14,227 bases of DNA from an uncultured Clostridia bacterium (GTDB lineage: Bacteria > Bacillota > Clostridia > Oscillospirales > Acutalibacteraceae): NCBI GenBank assembly GCA_946004305.1, contig CAMFZJ010000022.1, positions 1 through 14,227 of the forward strand. The letters are read 5' to 3'. Of this stretch, positions 7,901 through 14,227 are shown in pieces; the stretch's first letter is position 1, and each line of letters begins with the position of its first letter. The position numbers were made by a program, and so were the translations under genes. The notes beneath the pieces are model-generated. The model ran no database searches, was not told where the DNA came from, and saw only the letters and a list, made by a program, of their open reading frames with translations.

Positions 7901-8687
7901 TGCTGCAAAGGCTCTTGGCTGGAAGATTCAGACTCCTGTATTTGACGGTGCTCACGAAGCAGATATTTTTGAAGCTTTCAGAATGATGAGAGAAAAGGAT
8001 GATTATCCTGACCGTTCACAGGTAACAGGAATTGACTTCGGCGAGTGTGTTCGTCAGGACGGCATTTCTATGGAAGGTAAAACCCTTCTTAAGGACGGCC
8101 GTACAGGCGAGTACTTCGACAACCCTGTTACTGTAGGATATATGTACTATCTAAAGCTCCATCACCTTGTTGATGATAAAATTCACGCAAGATCAACAGG
8201 TCCTTACTCACTTGTTACTCAGCAGCCTTTGGGCGGTAAAGCTCAGTTTGGCGGACAGCGTTTCGGTGAAATGGAAGTTTGGGCACTTGAGGCTTACGGT
8301 GCAGCTTATACACTTATGGAAATCCTTACAGTTAAGTCTGATGACGTTGTAGGACGTGTTAAGACCTACGAGGCTATCGTTAAGGGACAGAATATTCCGT
8401 CTCCGGGTATTCCTGAATCCTTTAAGGTGCTTATTAAGGAGTTGCAGTCACTTTCACTTGATGTTCGTGTTCTTAACAGGGACGGAGAGGAAATTGACCT
8501 TAAACAGCACTTTGATGAAGATGACGATATTCCGGCTGAGAATACAAACTTTGATGAGGAGCAGGTTATGACTACAATGGACAGCTTCACATTAGAGGAT
8601 GACGACAGCGGAGAGAATATGTTTGATGAGCGTTCAATAGTTGACGATTCTGACGATTTTGTTGACTTTGACGGCGAAGATTATTAA
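4908..8687 (+). CDS. rpoB: DNA-directed RNA polymerase subunit beta
   Basis: Beta subunit of the core RNA polymerase, which with beta' forms the active-site cleft and the rifampicin pocket. From the ATG at 4908 it is 1259 residues (MVNVKPVKLG...), typical of Firmicutes. This start is chosen because AAGGAG at 4892-4897 precedes it and because the homologous region begins here; the frame stays open back to a GTG at 4731, but those 59 codons read as leader. Clear landmarks are the rifampicin region (SPLSQFMDQNNP at 492-503, then THKRRLSALGPGGL), CPIETPEGPNIGLI shortly after it, the KMAGRHGNKG segment, and GGQRFGEMEVWALEAYGA starting at 1115. Residues equivalent to E. coli D516, H526 and S531 are D499, H509 and S514, the drug-sensitive forms. 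The position of E. coli Q510 is Pro493 here. The last 61 residues (1199-1259) are an acidic tail with 25 Asp/Glu. Two adjacent stop codons (8685-8690) end the gene, 17 nt before rpoC. Confidence 0.98.
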   Translation: MVNVKPVKLGATERMSFAKIDEVIDMPNLIEVQKKSYQWFLEEGLKEVFRDVSGITDYTGNFVLDFLDYELDVEHPNYSVIECKERDATYSAPLRVQARLLNKETGEIKENNVFMGDFPLMTDSGTFVINGAERVIVSQLVRSPGVYYKMEHDKTGKELFFSTVIPNRGAWLEYENDVNDVFYVHIDKNRKVPITAFIRALGLGTDAEILDFFGDDARIKATIEKDPTKSVEEGMIEVYKKLRPSEPPTIESAQTHINNLFFDPRRYDMSRVGRYKYNKKLGLSNRLTGRTLAQPVANPRTGELMGNIGDVINRAKALEMENAGVSVAYVKSEKDDKDIKIISNGMVDISNYVDFDAKKECEINENVSFAVLCEILDSAENTEQLKEMLRDRKAELIPNHITIDDIFASINYMNCLAEGVGTTDDIDHLGNRRIRCVGELLQNQFRIGFSRLDRVIHERMTLQNQDAETMTPNTLINIRPVTAAIREFFGSSPLSQFMDQNNPLAELTHKRRLSALGPGGLSRDRAGFEVRDVHYTHYGRMCPIETPEGPNIGLISYLATFARINEYGFIEAPFRKIDKETGVVTDEVVYMTADQEDDFAVAQANEPLDENGRFVNKRVVGRYRDGFVEYAPDRFDYMDVSPRMVVSVATSMIPFLENDDANRALMGSNMQRQAVPLLITESPIVGTGMEYRAGTDSGNCVLAEGDGTVSSVDADHITVVYDDGNVKEYGIIKFLRSNQGTCINQIPVVDKGQRVTKGTVLVDGPAIKNGEVALGKNALIGFMTWEGYNYEDAVLISEKIVREDKYTSIHINEYDTEARDTKLGAEEITRDIPNVGDDMLKDLDENGIIHIGAEVHAGDILVGKVTPKGETELTAEERLLRAIFGEKAREVRDTSLRVPHGESGIVVDVKVFTREESRNELQPGVNKVVRVYLAQKRKISVGDKMAGRHGNKGVVSRILPVEDMPFLPDGTPLDIVLNPLGVPSRMNIGQVLEVHLGYAAKALGWKIQTPVFDGAHEADIFEAFRMMREKDDYPDRSQVTGIDFGECVRQDGISMEGKTLLKDGRTGEYFDNPVTVGYMYYLKLHHLVDDKIHARSTGPYSLVTQQPLGGKAQFGGQRFGEMEVWALEAYGAAYTLMEILTVKSDDVVGRVKTYEAIVKGQNIPSPGIPESFKVLIKELQSLSLDVRVLNRDGEEIDLKQHFDEDDDIPAENTNFDEEQVMTTMDSFTLEDDDSGENMFDERSIVDDSDDFVDFDGEDY

Positions 8688-8688
8688 T

Positions 8689-8697
8689 AAGGAGGAG
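8689..8697 (+). promoter_or_regulatory. Strong ribosome binding site of rpoC
   Basis: AAGGAGGAG overlaps the second of the two tandem rpoB stop codons and stands 7 nt before the rpoC ATG. It matches the anti-Shine-Dalgarno almost perfectly and fits co-translation of rpoB and rpoC from one mRNA. Confidence 0.8.
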
Positions 8698-8704
8698 CAA
8701 TATA

Positions 8705-11700
8705 ATGGAAAACAATGTTTTTGATTCAATTAAAATTAATCTGGCTTCTCCGGAACAGATTTTATCATGGTCATACGGCGAAGTTAAAAAGCCTGAAACC
8801 ATTAACTACAGAACTCTAAAGCCTGAACGTGACGGCTTGTTCTGCGAGCGTATTTTCGGTCCTACAAAGGACTGGGAATGTCATTGCGGTAAGTTCAAGA
8901 GAATCAGATATAAGGGCAAGGTTTGTGACCGTTGCGGTGTTGAAGTAACACGAGCAAAGGTTAGACGTGAGCGTATGGGACATATCCACCTTGCAGCTCC
9001 TGTTTCTCATATCTGGTACTTTAAGGGTACTCCTTCAAGAATCGCTTTAATGCTTGATATTTCTCCAAGAAATCTTGAGAGAGTTTTATATTTCCAAAGC
9101 TATATCGTTACTGACCCGGGTGACTGCCGTGAGCTTGAAAAGCTCCAGTGCCTATCCGAGCGTGAGTATATGGATATGCGTGAAAAATACGAGGACGATT
9201 TCAAAGCAGGAATGGGTGCAGAAGCCATTATGGAACTGCTTAAGGAAATTGACCTTGATGAGCAGTCTGCTGCTATCAGAGCTGAGCTTGAAACAGCTAC
9301 AGGTCAGCGTCAGGGCAGACTTGTTAAAAAGCTTGATGTTGTTGAAAGCTTCCGTAACTCCGGCAACCGTCCTGAGTGGATGATTCTTACAGAAATTCCT
9401 GTAATCCCGCCGGATATTCGTCCTATGGTTCAGCTTGACGGCGGACGTTTTGCAACATCTGACTTAAATGATTTATACAGACGTGTTATTAACAGAAACA
9501 ACCGTCTTGCAAAGTTAATTGAGCTTAATGCACCGGATATTATTATCCGAAACGAAAAGCGTATGTTACAGGAAGCTGTTGACGCACTTATTGACAACGG
9601 CCGTCGTGGCAGACCTGTAACAGGTCCTAACGGCAGAGCTCTTAAGTCCCTTTCAGATATGCTTAAGGGTAAGCAGGGACGTTTCCGTCAAAACCTTCTT
9701 GGTAAGCGTGTTGACTACTCCGGACGTTCAGTTATCGTTGTAGGCCCTGAGCTTAAGATGTACCAGTGCGGCCTGCCTAAGGAAATGGCTCTTGAACTGT
9801 TCAAGCCTTTCGTTATGAAGCGCCTTGTTGAAACAAAAGAGGTTATCAATATCAAGGCTGCAAGAAAGGCTGTTGAACGTGCTAAGCCTGAGGTTTGGGA
9901 TGCACTTGAGGTTGTAATTAAGGGACATCCTGTTCTTCTTAACCGTGCGCCTACACTTCACCGTCTTGGTATTCAGGCATTTGAGCCTGTACTTGTTGAG
10001 GGACGTGCTATTAAGCTTCACCCTCTTTCCTGTACAGCGTATAACGCAGACTTTGACGGCGACCAGATGGCTGTTCACGTACCTCTTTCAGCAGAGGCTC
10101 AGGCTGAGGCAAGATTCTTAATGCTTGCTGCAGGTAACCTTCTGAAGCCTTCTGACGGTCAGCCTGTAACAGTTCCTACACAGGATATGATTCTCGGTTC
10201 TTATTACCTTACACTTGATAAGGACGGAGAGCCGGGCGAGGGCAAGGTGTTCAGAGATGTTGACGAAGCTATGATGGCTTATCAGTCAGGTATCATTAGC
10301 CTTCATTCAAAAATCAAGGTTCGCCGTACTCTCGAAATTGACGGAGAAATCCAGTCTGCTATTGTTGACACAACAATGGGTAAGATTATTTTCAACAATC
10401 CGATTCCTCAGGATTTAGGTCTTGTTGACCGTTCAATCCCTGAGAATAAGTTTAAATTTGAAGTTGATTTCCTTGTTGGCAAGGGCGGTCTTAAAAAGAT
10501 TATCGATGCTTGTATTGCCAAGCACGGTACTCATATAACTTCTGTTGTTCTTGATGAAATCAAGGCCCAGGGCTATAAGTATTCAACAATCGGCGCTATT
10601 ACAGTTGCAGTATGTGATGCTACCATTCCACCTGCAAAGGGCGAGATTATTGCCGAGGCTGAGGCTAAGGTTGACGCTGTCCGTGACGAATACTTAATGG
10701 GTCTTCGTTCCGATGAGGAGCGTTACACAGACGTTCTGAAAATCTGGGAAAAGGCTACTGATGATGTTACCGCTAAGCTGCAGGAAGGTCTTGACAAATA
10801 CAACCCAATCTTTATGATGGCAGATTCAGGTGCCCGTGGTAGTATGAGTCAGATTCGTCAGCTTGCAGGTATGCGTGGCCTTATTGCCAACACATCAGGT
10901 AAAACAATTGAAATTCCAATCAGAGCTAACTACCGTGAAGGTCTGAACATTTTAGAGTACTTTATCTCTTCTCGTGGTGCTCGTAAAGGTCTTGCAGATA
11001 CAGCTCTTAGAACTGCTGACTCAGGTTACCTTACAAGACGTCTTGTTGACGTATCACAGGATGTTATCATCCGTGAGGATGACTGCGGTACTAAGGAAGG
11101 TCTTGAGGTATTCGATATTGTCAGCGAAGGCAACGTAATTGAAGGCCTTGAAGAACGTCTTATGGGACGTTATCTGGTTGATGACTTCTGTGATGAAAAC
11201 GGAAATGTTCTGGTTTCAAATGATGTTATGATGGGCGAAGAAGAAGCTAAGCTTATCGTAAGCAGCGGTGTTGAAAGCGTTAAGATTCGTTCCGTACTCG
11301 GCTGTTGTGCAGAGCATGGTGTATGCCGTAAGTGTTACGGTTCAAACCTTGCCAACCGTCAGCCGGTTACAGTTGGTGAAGCTGTTGGTATTATTGCTGC
11401 TCAGTCAATCGGTGAGCCGGGTACACAGCTCACAATGAGAACCTTCCATACCGGTGGTGTTGCTTCGGCAGAAGATATTACACAGGGTCTTCCGAGAGTT
11501 GAAGAACTCTTTGAATCCCGTAAGCCAAAGAGCCTTGCAATCATTAGTGAAATTGACGGTGAGGTACGCTTTGAAGAAAGAAAGAATGCTCGTCACGCAG
11601 TTATCTTTAATAAGGAGAACAACGAGGAAAGAGCATATCTCATTCCATTTGGCTTCCGTGTTAAGGTTGAAGAAGGACAGCAGATTAAGAAGGGTGACAA

Positions 11701-12268
11701 AATCACAGACGGTGCTGTTAATCCACACGATGTTCTTGCTATCCTCGGTACAAACGCTGTTCAGGACTACCTGATTTCTGAAGTTCAGTCAACCTACCGT
11801 TTACAGGGTGTTGATATTAACGACAAGCACATTGAGGTTATCGTTCGTCAGATGCTCCGTAAGGTTAGAATCGAAGACGCAGGAGATACAAACTTTGTAT
11901 CAGGTCAGGTATATAACAAAACTGCTGTTCTCCACGAGAATGACAAAATCCGAAAGAGAATTGCCGCAGGCGAGGAAGGTCTTAAGGAAGCAACATGGAA
12001 TCAGATGCTTCTCGGTATTACAAAGGCTGCTCTTGCAACGGACAGCTTCCTTTCAGCAGCGTCATTCCAGGAAACAACTCGTGTTCTTACAGATGCAGCT
12101 ATCAAGGGTAAGGTTGACCCGCTAATGGGACTTAAGGAGAATGTTCTTATCGGTAAGCTTATTCCTGCCGGTACAGGTATGCGCCGTTATAATGAAGTTC
12201 AGCTTGAGGAAAACTATGTGTTACCAAGTGATGATGTGCAATCATTTACTGAAGTTGACGCAGAATAA
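8705..12268 (+). CDS. rpoC: DNA-directed RNA polymerase subunit beta'
   Basis: Beta' subunit of core RNA polymerase, carrying the catalytic magnesium site; 1187 residues, the usual size in Firmicutes. The N-terminal zinc-binding cysteines are C59, C61, C74 and C77 (ECHCGK...CDRCGVEV). The active-site motif NADFDGDQM is at 447-455, with the metal-binding aspartates D449, D451 and D453. The second zinc site is made of C794 (DDCGT), C867, C874 and C877 (GVCRKCYG); the extra neighbouring C868 is off the usual spacing. The trigger-loop region includes GIIAAQSIGEPGTQLTMRTF and HTGGVAS. The protein is full-length and unbroken. It is co-transcribed with rpoB (17-nt gap) and followed within 22 nt by a terminator, so rpoB-rpoC form a two-gene unit here; no ribosomal protein or elongation factor gene follows. 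Confidence 0.98.
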   Translation: MENNVFDSIKINLASPEQILSWSYGEVKKPETINYRTLKPERDGLFCERIFGPTKDWECHCGKFKRIRYKGKVCDRCGVEVTRAKVRRERMGHIHLAAPVSHIWYFKGTPSRIALMLDISPRNLERVLYFQSYIVTDPGDCRELEKLQCLSEREYMDMREKYEDDFKAGMGAEAIMELLKEIDLDEQSAAIRAELETATGQRQGRLVKKLDVVESFRNSGNRPEWMILTEIPVIPPDIRPMVQLDGGRFATSDLNDLYRRVINRNNRLAKLIELNAPDIIIRNEKRMLQEAVDALIDNGRRGRPVTGPNGRALKSLSDMLKGKQGRFRQNLLGKRVDYSGRSVIVVGPELKMYQCGLPKEMALELFKPFVMKRLVETKEVINIKAARKAVERAKPEVWDALEVVIKGHPVLLNRAPTLHRLGIQAFEPVLVEGRAIKLHPLSCTAYNADFDGDQMAVHVPLSAEAQAEARFLMLAAGNLLKPSDGQPVTVPTQDMILGSYYLTLDKDGEPGEGKVFRDVDEAMMAYQSGIISLHSKIKVRRTLEIDGEIQSAIVDTTMGKIIFNNPIPQDLGLVDRSIPENKFKFEVDFLVGKGGLKKIIDACIAKHGTHITSVVLDEIKAQGYKYSTIGAITVAVCDATIPPAKGEIIAEAEAKVDAVRDEYLMGLRSDEERYTDVLKIWEKATDDVTAKLQEGLDKYNPIFMMADSGARGSMSQIRQLAGMRGLIANTSGKTIEIPIRANYREGLNILEYFISSRGARKGLADTALRTADSGYLTRRLVDVSQDVIIREDDCGTKEGLEVFDIVSEGNVIEGLEERLMGRYLVDDFCDENGNVLVSNDVMMGEEEAKLIVSSGVESVKIRSVLGCCAEHGVCRKCYGSNLANRQPVTVGEAVGIIAAQSIGEPGTQLTMRTFHTGGVASAEDITQGLPRVEELFESRKPKSLAIISEIDGEVRFEERKNARHAVIFNKENNEERAYLIPFGFRVKVEEGQQIKKGDKITDGAVNPHDVLAILGTNAVQDYLISEVQSTYRLQGVDINDKHIEVIVRQMLRKVRIEDAGDTNFVSGQVYNKTAVLHENDKIRKRIAAGEEGLKEATWNQMLLGITKAALATDSFLSAASFQETTRVLTDAAIKGKVDPLMGLKENVLIGKLIPAGTGMRRYNEVQLEENYVLPSDDVQSFTEVDAE

Positions 12269-12290
12269 TCCTAGAAAATACTAAATATCT

Positions 12291-12320
12291 ATGGGTCGCC
12301 AATGGCGACCCATTTTTATT
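12291..12320 (+). terminator. Intrinsic terminator of the rpoBC operon
   Basis: A perfect 10-bp stem (ATGGGTCGCC at 12291-12300 with GGCGACCCAT at 12304-12313), an AAT loop, and a T-rich run directly after it (TTTTATT, partly overlapping the stem end). It begins 23 nt after the rpoC stop and marks the end of the operon. Confidence 0.92.
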
Positions 12321-12430
12321 GCCTGCTCAGTTACGCCCTGACGCCCAAGAGCAATGGTTAAAGATTATTGCATAAAAGCAACTTTTCTTTGTACCTTTAT
12401 AACATAAAGTGCAAGGCTTTTTTGACTATT

Positions 12431-12467
12431 TTGTCAATGGATTTTAGTTAGCTTTATATGTTAAAAT
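12431..12467 (+). promoter_or_regulatory. Possible promoter for the 12505 secreted protein gene
   Basis: TTGTCA at 12431-12436 with TATATG at 12455-12460 (18-nt spacer) is one candidate. A better -10 box, TAAAAT at 12462-12467, has only a poor -35 upstream. A promoter is expected here because the rpoC terminator separates this gene from rpoBC, but the exact boxes are uncertain. The rest of the 12321-12430 spacer shows no coding region or clear structure. Confidence 0.4.
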
Positions 12468-12504
12468 GACTATGTAACGACTATTAGAAGGGAGATTGTT
12501 TTAC

Positions 12505-14227
12505 ATGAAAATATCTTTTAAGAAATTAATGAGTGTTTTGCTTTCAATTCTTATGCTGGCTTCTGTAATGTCAGTTGCTACCGTCAGCGTTTCTGCGGCT
12601 TCAACAGTTTATGTTGATGTTACAGGAGCGTCAACCGGCGAAGAAGACTACTGGGCATGGATTTGGAATGACGGCTCAGAGGGCAGCTGGAATCAAATGT
12701 CCAAAGACAGCCAAGGATACTACGAAGTAAGTATGGAAGCAGGACAGAACGTAGTTTTTGTCCGTATGAAGGCAGGAGTAACTGCTAATTGGGATGACAG
12801 TGAGAATAAGTGGAATCAGACAGCTGACACTTCATTTGACGGATATAATAACCTTTGCACTATTACATGGTCTGATACTTGGGGCGGAGATATGAATGTG
12901 TCCTGGTCCCAGTATTCAGGCGGCGGAGATCCGACAATTCCTGATTTACCCACAACTCCGGTTTTACCCACAACTCCTCCACCAACAACACAGCCTGTTA
13001 CCGAAAAACCAACTCAGGCTCCTACAACTGTAGCTCCGACTGTAGCACCTACAACACAGCCTATACCTACAGATCCCACTGAGGCTGATGAGGATCAGTA
13101 CCTTTATGTTTCAGCTAAGTCAAATCTTAACACAACAGGTGTAAAGACAAAGGTTGAAGGTGATAAAGTTACAGTTACCTACACACTTGATGCAGGCGAA
13201 GCCCTGGATGACGGTATGGCTGTTATCACATATGATTCATCAAAACTATCTCTTTCTACAACATATAATACAACTTCATCAATGTTCCCTGTAATTTCGG
13301 ACGCAGTATATAATCTTAATGCCGGCGTTGGAAAGGCAATGTTCACCTTCAGCGGAACAAAGGGTAAATATGATTTTACAGGAGGAAAAACTCTTGTAAA
13401 TCTTGTGTTCGATAAAAAAGGCGATTCCGTAGGTACAGCTTTAGTATATCTTGATATTATTGATTTGAACTCTGAGTCTACATCATATATCAACAACAGC
13501 AATATACTAACCTCACAGGGACTAAGCCTTACACCGGCTATCAGCAGTGAGGCTCCTACAAAGCCAACAGAAACTGAAATTCCAACAGGTGACTCAAACA
13601 TCAACGTAAGAGCATCTTCCAACCTTTCAACTGATGTTACATCTGTTGAAGTAAGCGGAAGAACAGCTACAGTTATATTTAACCTGACAGCTGACGAAAT
13701 GATTGCTTTCGGAGATGTTGTTGTTAGCTATGATCCGGATAAACTTGCTTTGGAAAGTAAGTACAACAATGAATCTTCAATGTTTACAACTCTTTCAAGC
13801 GGAGTTACATATAAGCTTGATGCCGGTACAGGTACTATGAAGTTTAACTTCACAGGTGTTAATCAGGATAAAAATTCCGGTCTTTATGATTTTACTAAGG
13901 GTGCACAGCTTGTTAAACTTGTATTCACCGTTATTGGCGGTAAATACGGTGATGCAGACGTTCAGCTTTCAGTAGTTGATTTAGGCGGATTTGGTAAAAG
14001 CTATGTTGATAACTCAGTTGTTATGGCAACTGAGGGCGTAAATATTAATTCATCAGTATCTGATGAAGAAGCTACAACTTCAGCTACTTTGCCTACTGAG
14101 GTTATAATTGCAACAGATAACACAGAGCCAACAGATGTTACCGGCTCTACAGAATCAACACAGACAACAGATACAACAGACTCAACACAGGCAACCGATA
14201 CAACTGAGTCAACAGAGCCAAGTGAAA
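12505..14227 (+). CDS. Secreted scaffoldin-like protein: starch-binding-like module plus two cohesin-like modules (3' truncated)
   Basis: The frame is open from the ATG at 12505 to the window end, 574 residues without a stop. GAAGGGAG at 12487-12494 provides the ribosome binding site. A Sec signal peptide (MKISFKK, hydrophobic core to about residue 27, cleavage near SVSA at 28-31) is followed by an aromatic-rich module at 33-138: YWAWIW at 49-54, FVRM at 85-88, and a WNQT motif at 103-106. This module resembles starch-binding modules of secreted Ruminococcus and Clostridium amylases. A Thr/Pro linker (139-192) leads to two tandem cohesin-like beta-sandwiches at about 200-345 and 364-517. Their shared landmarks are ITYDSSKLSL versus VSYDPDKLAL, SSMF in both, and YDFT in both. 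A Thr/Ser/Asp/Glu-rich stretch from 518 runs off the window, so any dockerin, sorting signal or further module is unseen. The layout suggests a cell-surface scaffold or adhesin that binds starch. Whether the repeats bind dockerins is not shown. It is not co-transcribed with rpoC, judging by the terminator between them. Confidence 0.85.
   Translation, partial: MKISFKKLMSVLLSILMLASVMSVATVSVSAASTVYVDVTGASTGEEDYWAWIWNDGSEGSWNQMSKDSQGYYEVSMEAGQNVVFVRMKAGVTANWDDSENKWNQTADTSFDGYNNLCTITWSDTWGGDMNVSWSQYSGGGDPTIPDLPTTPVLPTTPPPTTQPVTEKPTQAPTTVAPTVAPTTQPIPTDPTEADEDQYLYVSAKSNLNTTGVKTKVEGDKVTVTYTLDAGEALDDGMAVITYDSSKLSLSTTYNTTSSMFPVISDAVYNLNAGVGKAMFTFSGTKGKYDFTGGKTLVNLVFDKKGDSVGTALVYLDIIDLNSESTSYINNSNILTSQGLSLTPAISSEAPTKPTETEIPTGDSNINVRASSNLSTDVTSVEVSGRTATVIFNLTADEMIAFGDVVVSYDPDKLALESKYNNESSMFTTLSSGVTYKLDAGTGTMKFNFTGVNQDKNSGLYDFTKGAQLVKLVFTVIGGKYGDADVQLSVVDLGGFGKSYVDNSVVMATEGVNINSSVSDEEATTSATLPTEVIIATDNTEPTDVTGSTESTQTTDTTDSTQATDTTESTEPSE
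13102..14055 (+). repeat. Two tandem cohesin-like modules (protein-level repeat)
   Basis: Module one covers 13102-13539 and module two 13594-14055, separated by a short Thr/Pro/Glu linker (APTKPTETEIPTG). They align along their length, starting at KSNLNT / SSNLST and running through the YDS(P)xKL strand, SSMF and YDFT. They are clearly diverged, not a recent DNA duplication. The module in the protein encoded at 2741-4480 (residues 270-413) shares the start (TSNV) and the YDSSVLKL strand, making three related modules in the window. Confidence 0.7.

Noticed and set aside
12321..12420. Short repeats and hairpins in the spacer after rpoC (ACGCCC twice; GCAAT with ATTGC)
   Set aside because: The elements are 5-6 bases long and occur at a level expected by chance.
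13179..13622. Reverse-strand open frame of 147 codons
   Set aside because: It lies wholly inside the cohesin-like modules of the + strand gene, has no recognisable protein features and is a shadow frame.
1..14227. CRISPR arrays, tRNA/rRNA genes, insertion sequences, phage attachment sites
   Set aside because: I looked for spaced direct repeats, cloverleaf-like sequences, transposase motifs and terminal inverted repeats and saw none.

Overview
The window reads as chromosomal DNA of a low-to-moderate GC, Gram-positive gut Firmicute, most likely a Ruminococcus-type member of the Oscillospiraceae and possibly close to the starch degrader R. bromii. The basis is threefold: RpoB/RpoC of Firmicutes type with strong AGGAGG-type ribosome binding sites; secreted proteins with signal peptides, starch-binding-like modules, cohesin-like modules and Thr/Pro/Glu linkers; and a class B sortase. 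The species cannot be fixed from the sequence alone.

Layout. Positions 1-117 hold the last 38 codons of an unidentified gene. It is tightly coupled (2 nt) to a TTG-started membrane sortase (120-2165), which is followed after 3 nt by a small protein resembling the molybdopterin-binding (MoCF/CinA-N) fold (2169-2582). The cytoplasmic N-terminus of the sortase itself looks like a degenerate copy of that same fold, which is the most unusual feature of the window. After a short intergenic region with its own promoter comes a secreted protein (2741-4480) with CBM26-like, X25-like, cohesin-like and two Ig-like modules. It is closed by a 21-bp perfect hairpin terminator.

A strong consensus promoter and a leader of about 180 nt precede rpoB (4908-8687) and rpoC (8705-12268), the beta and beta' subunits of RNA polymerase. 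This pair ends in a classic intrinsic terminator. rplJ/rplL are not directly upstream, and rpsL/rpsG/fusA are not directly downstream. Instead, downstream lies a second secreted protein (12505 to the window end, incomplete) with an N-terminal starch-binding-like module and two tandem cohesin-like modules.

How it fits together. The outer genes describe a cell-surface programme: a sortase that could attach proteins to the wall, and two exported multi-modular proteins that could bind starch and take part in protein-protein assembly. The housekeeping rpoBC unit sits between the two exported proteins with its own promoter and terminator. The functional link between the sortase and the two exported proteins is inference: the complete one lacks a C-terminal sorting signal, and the other runs off the window.
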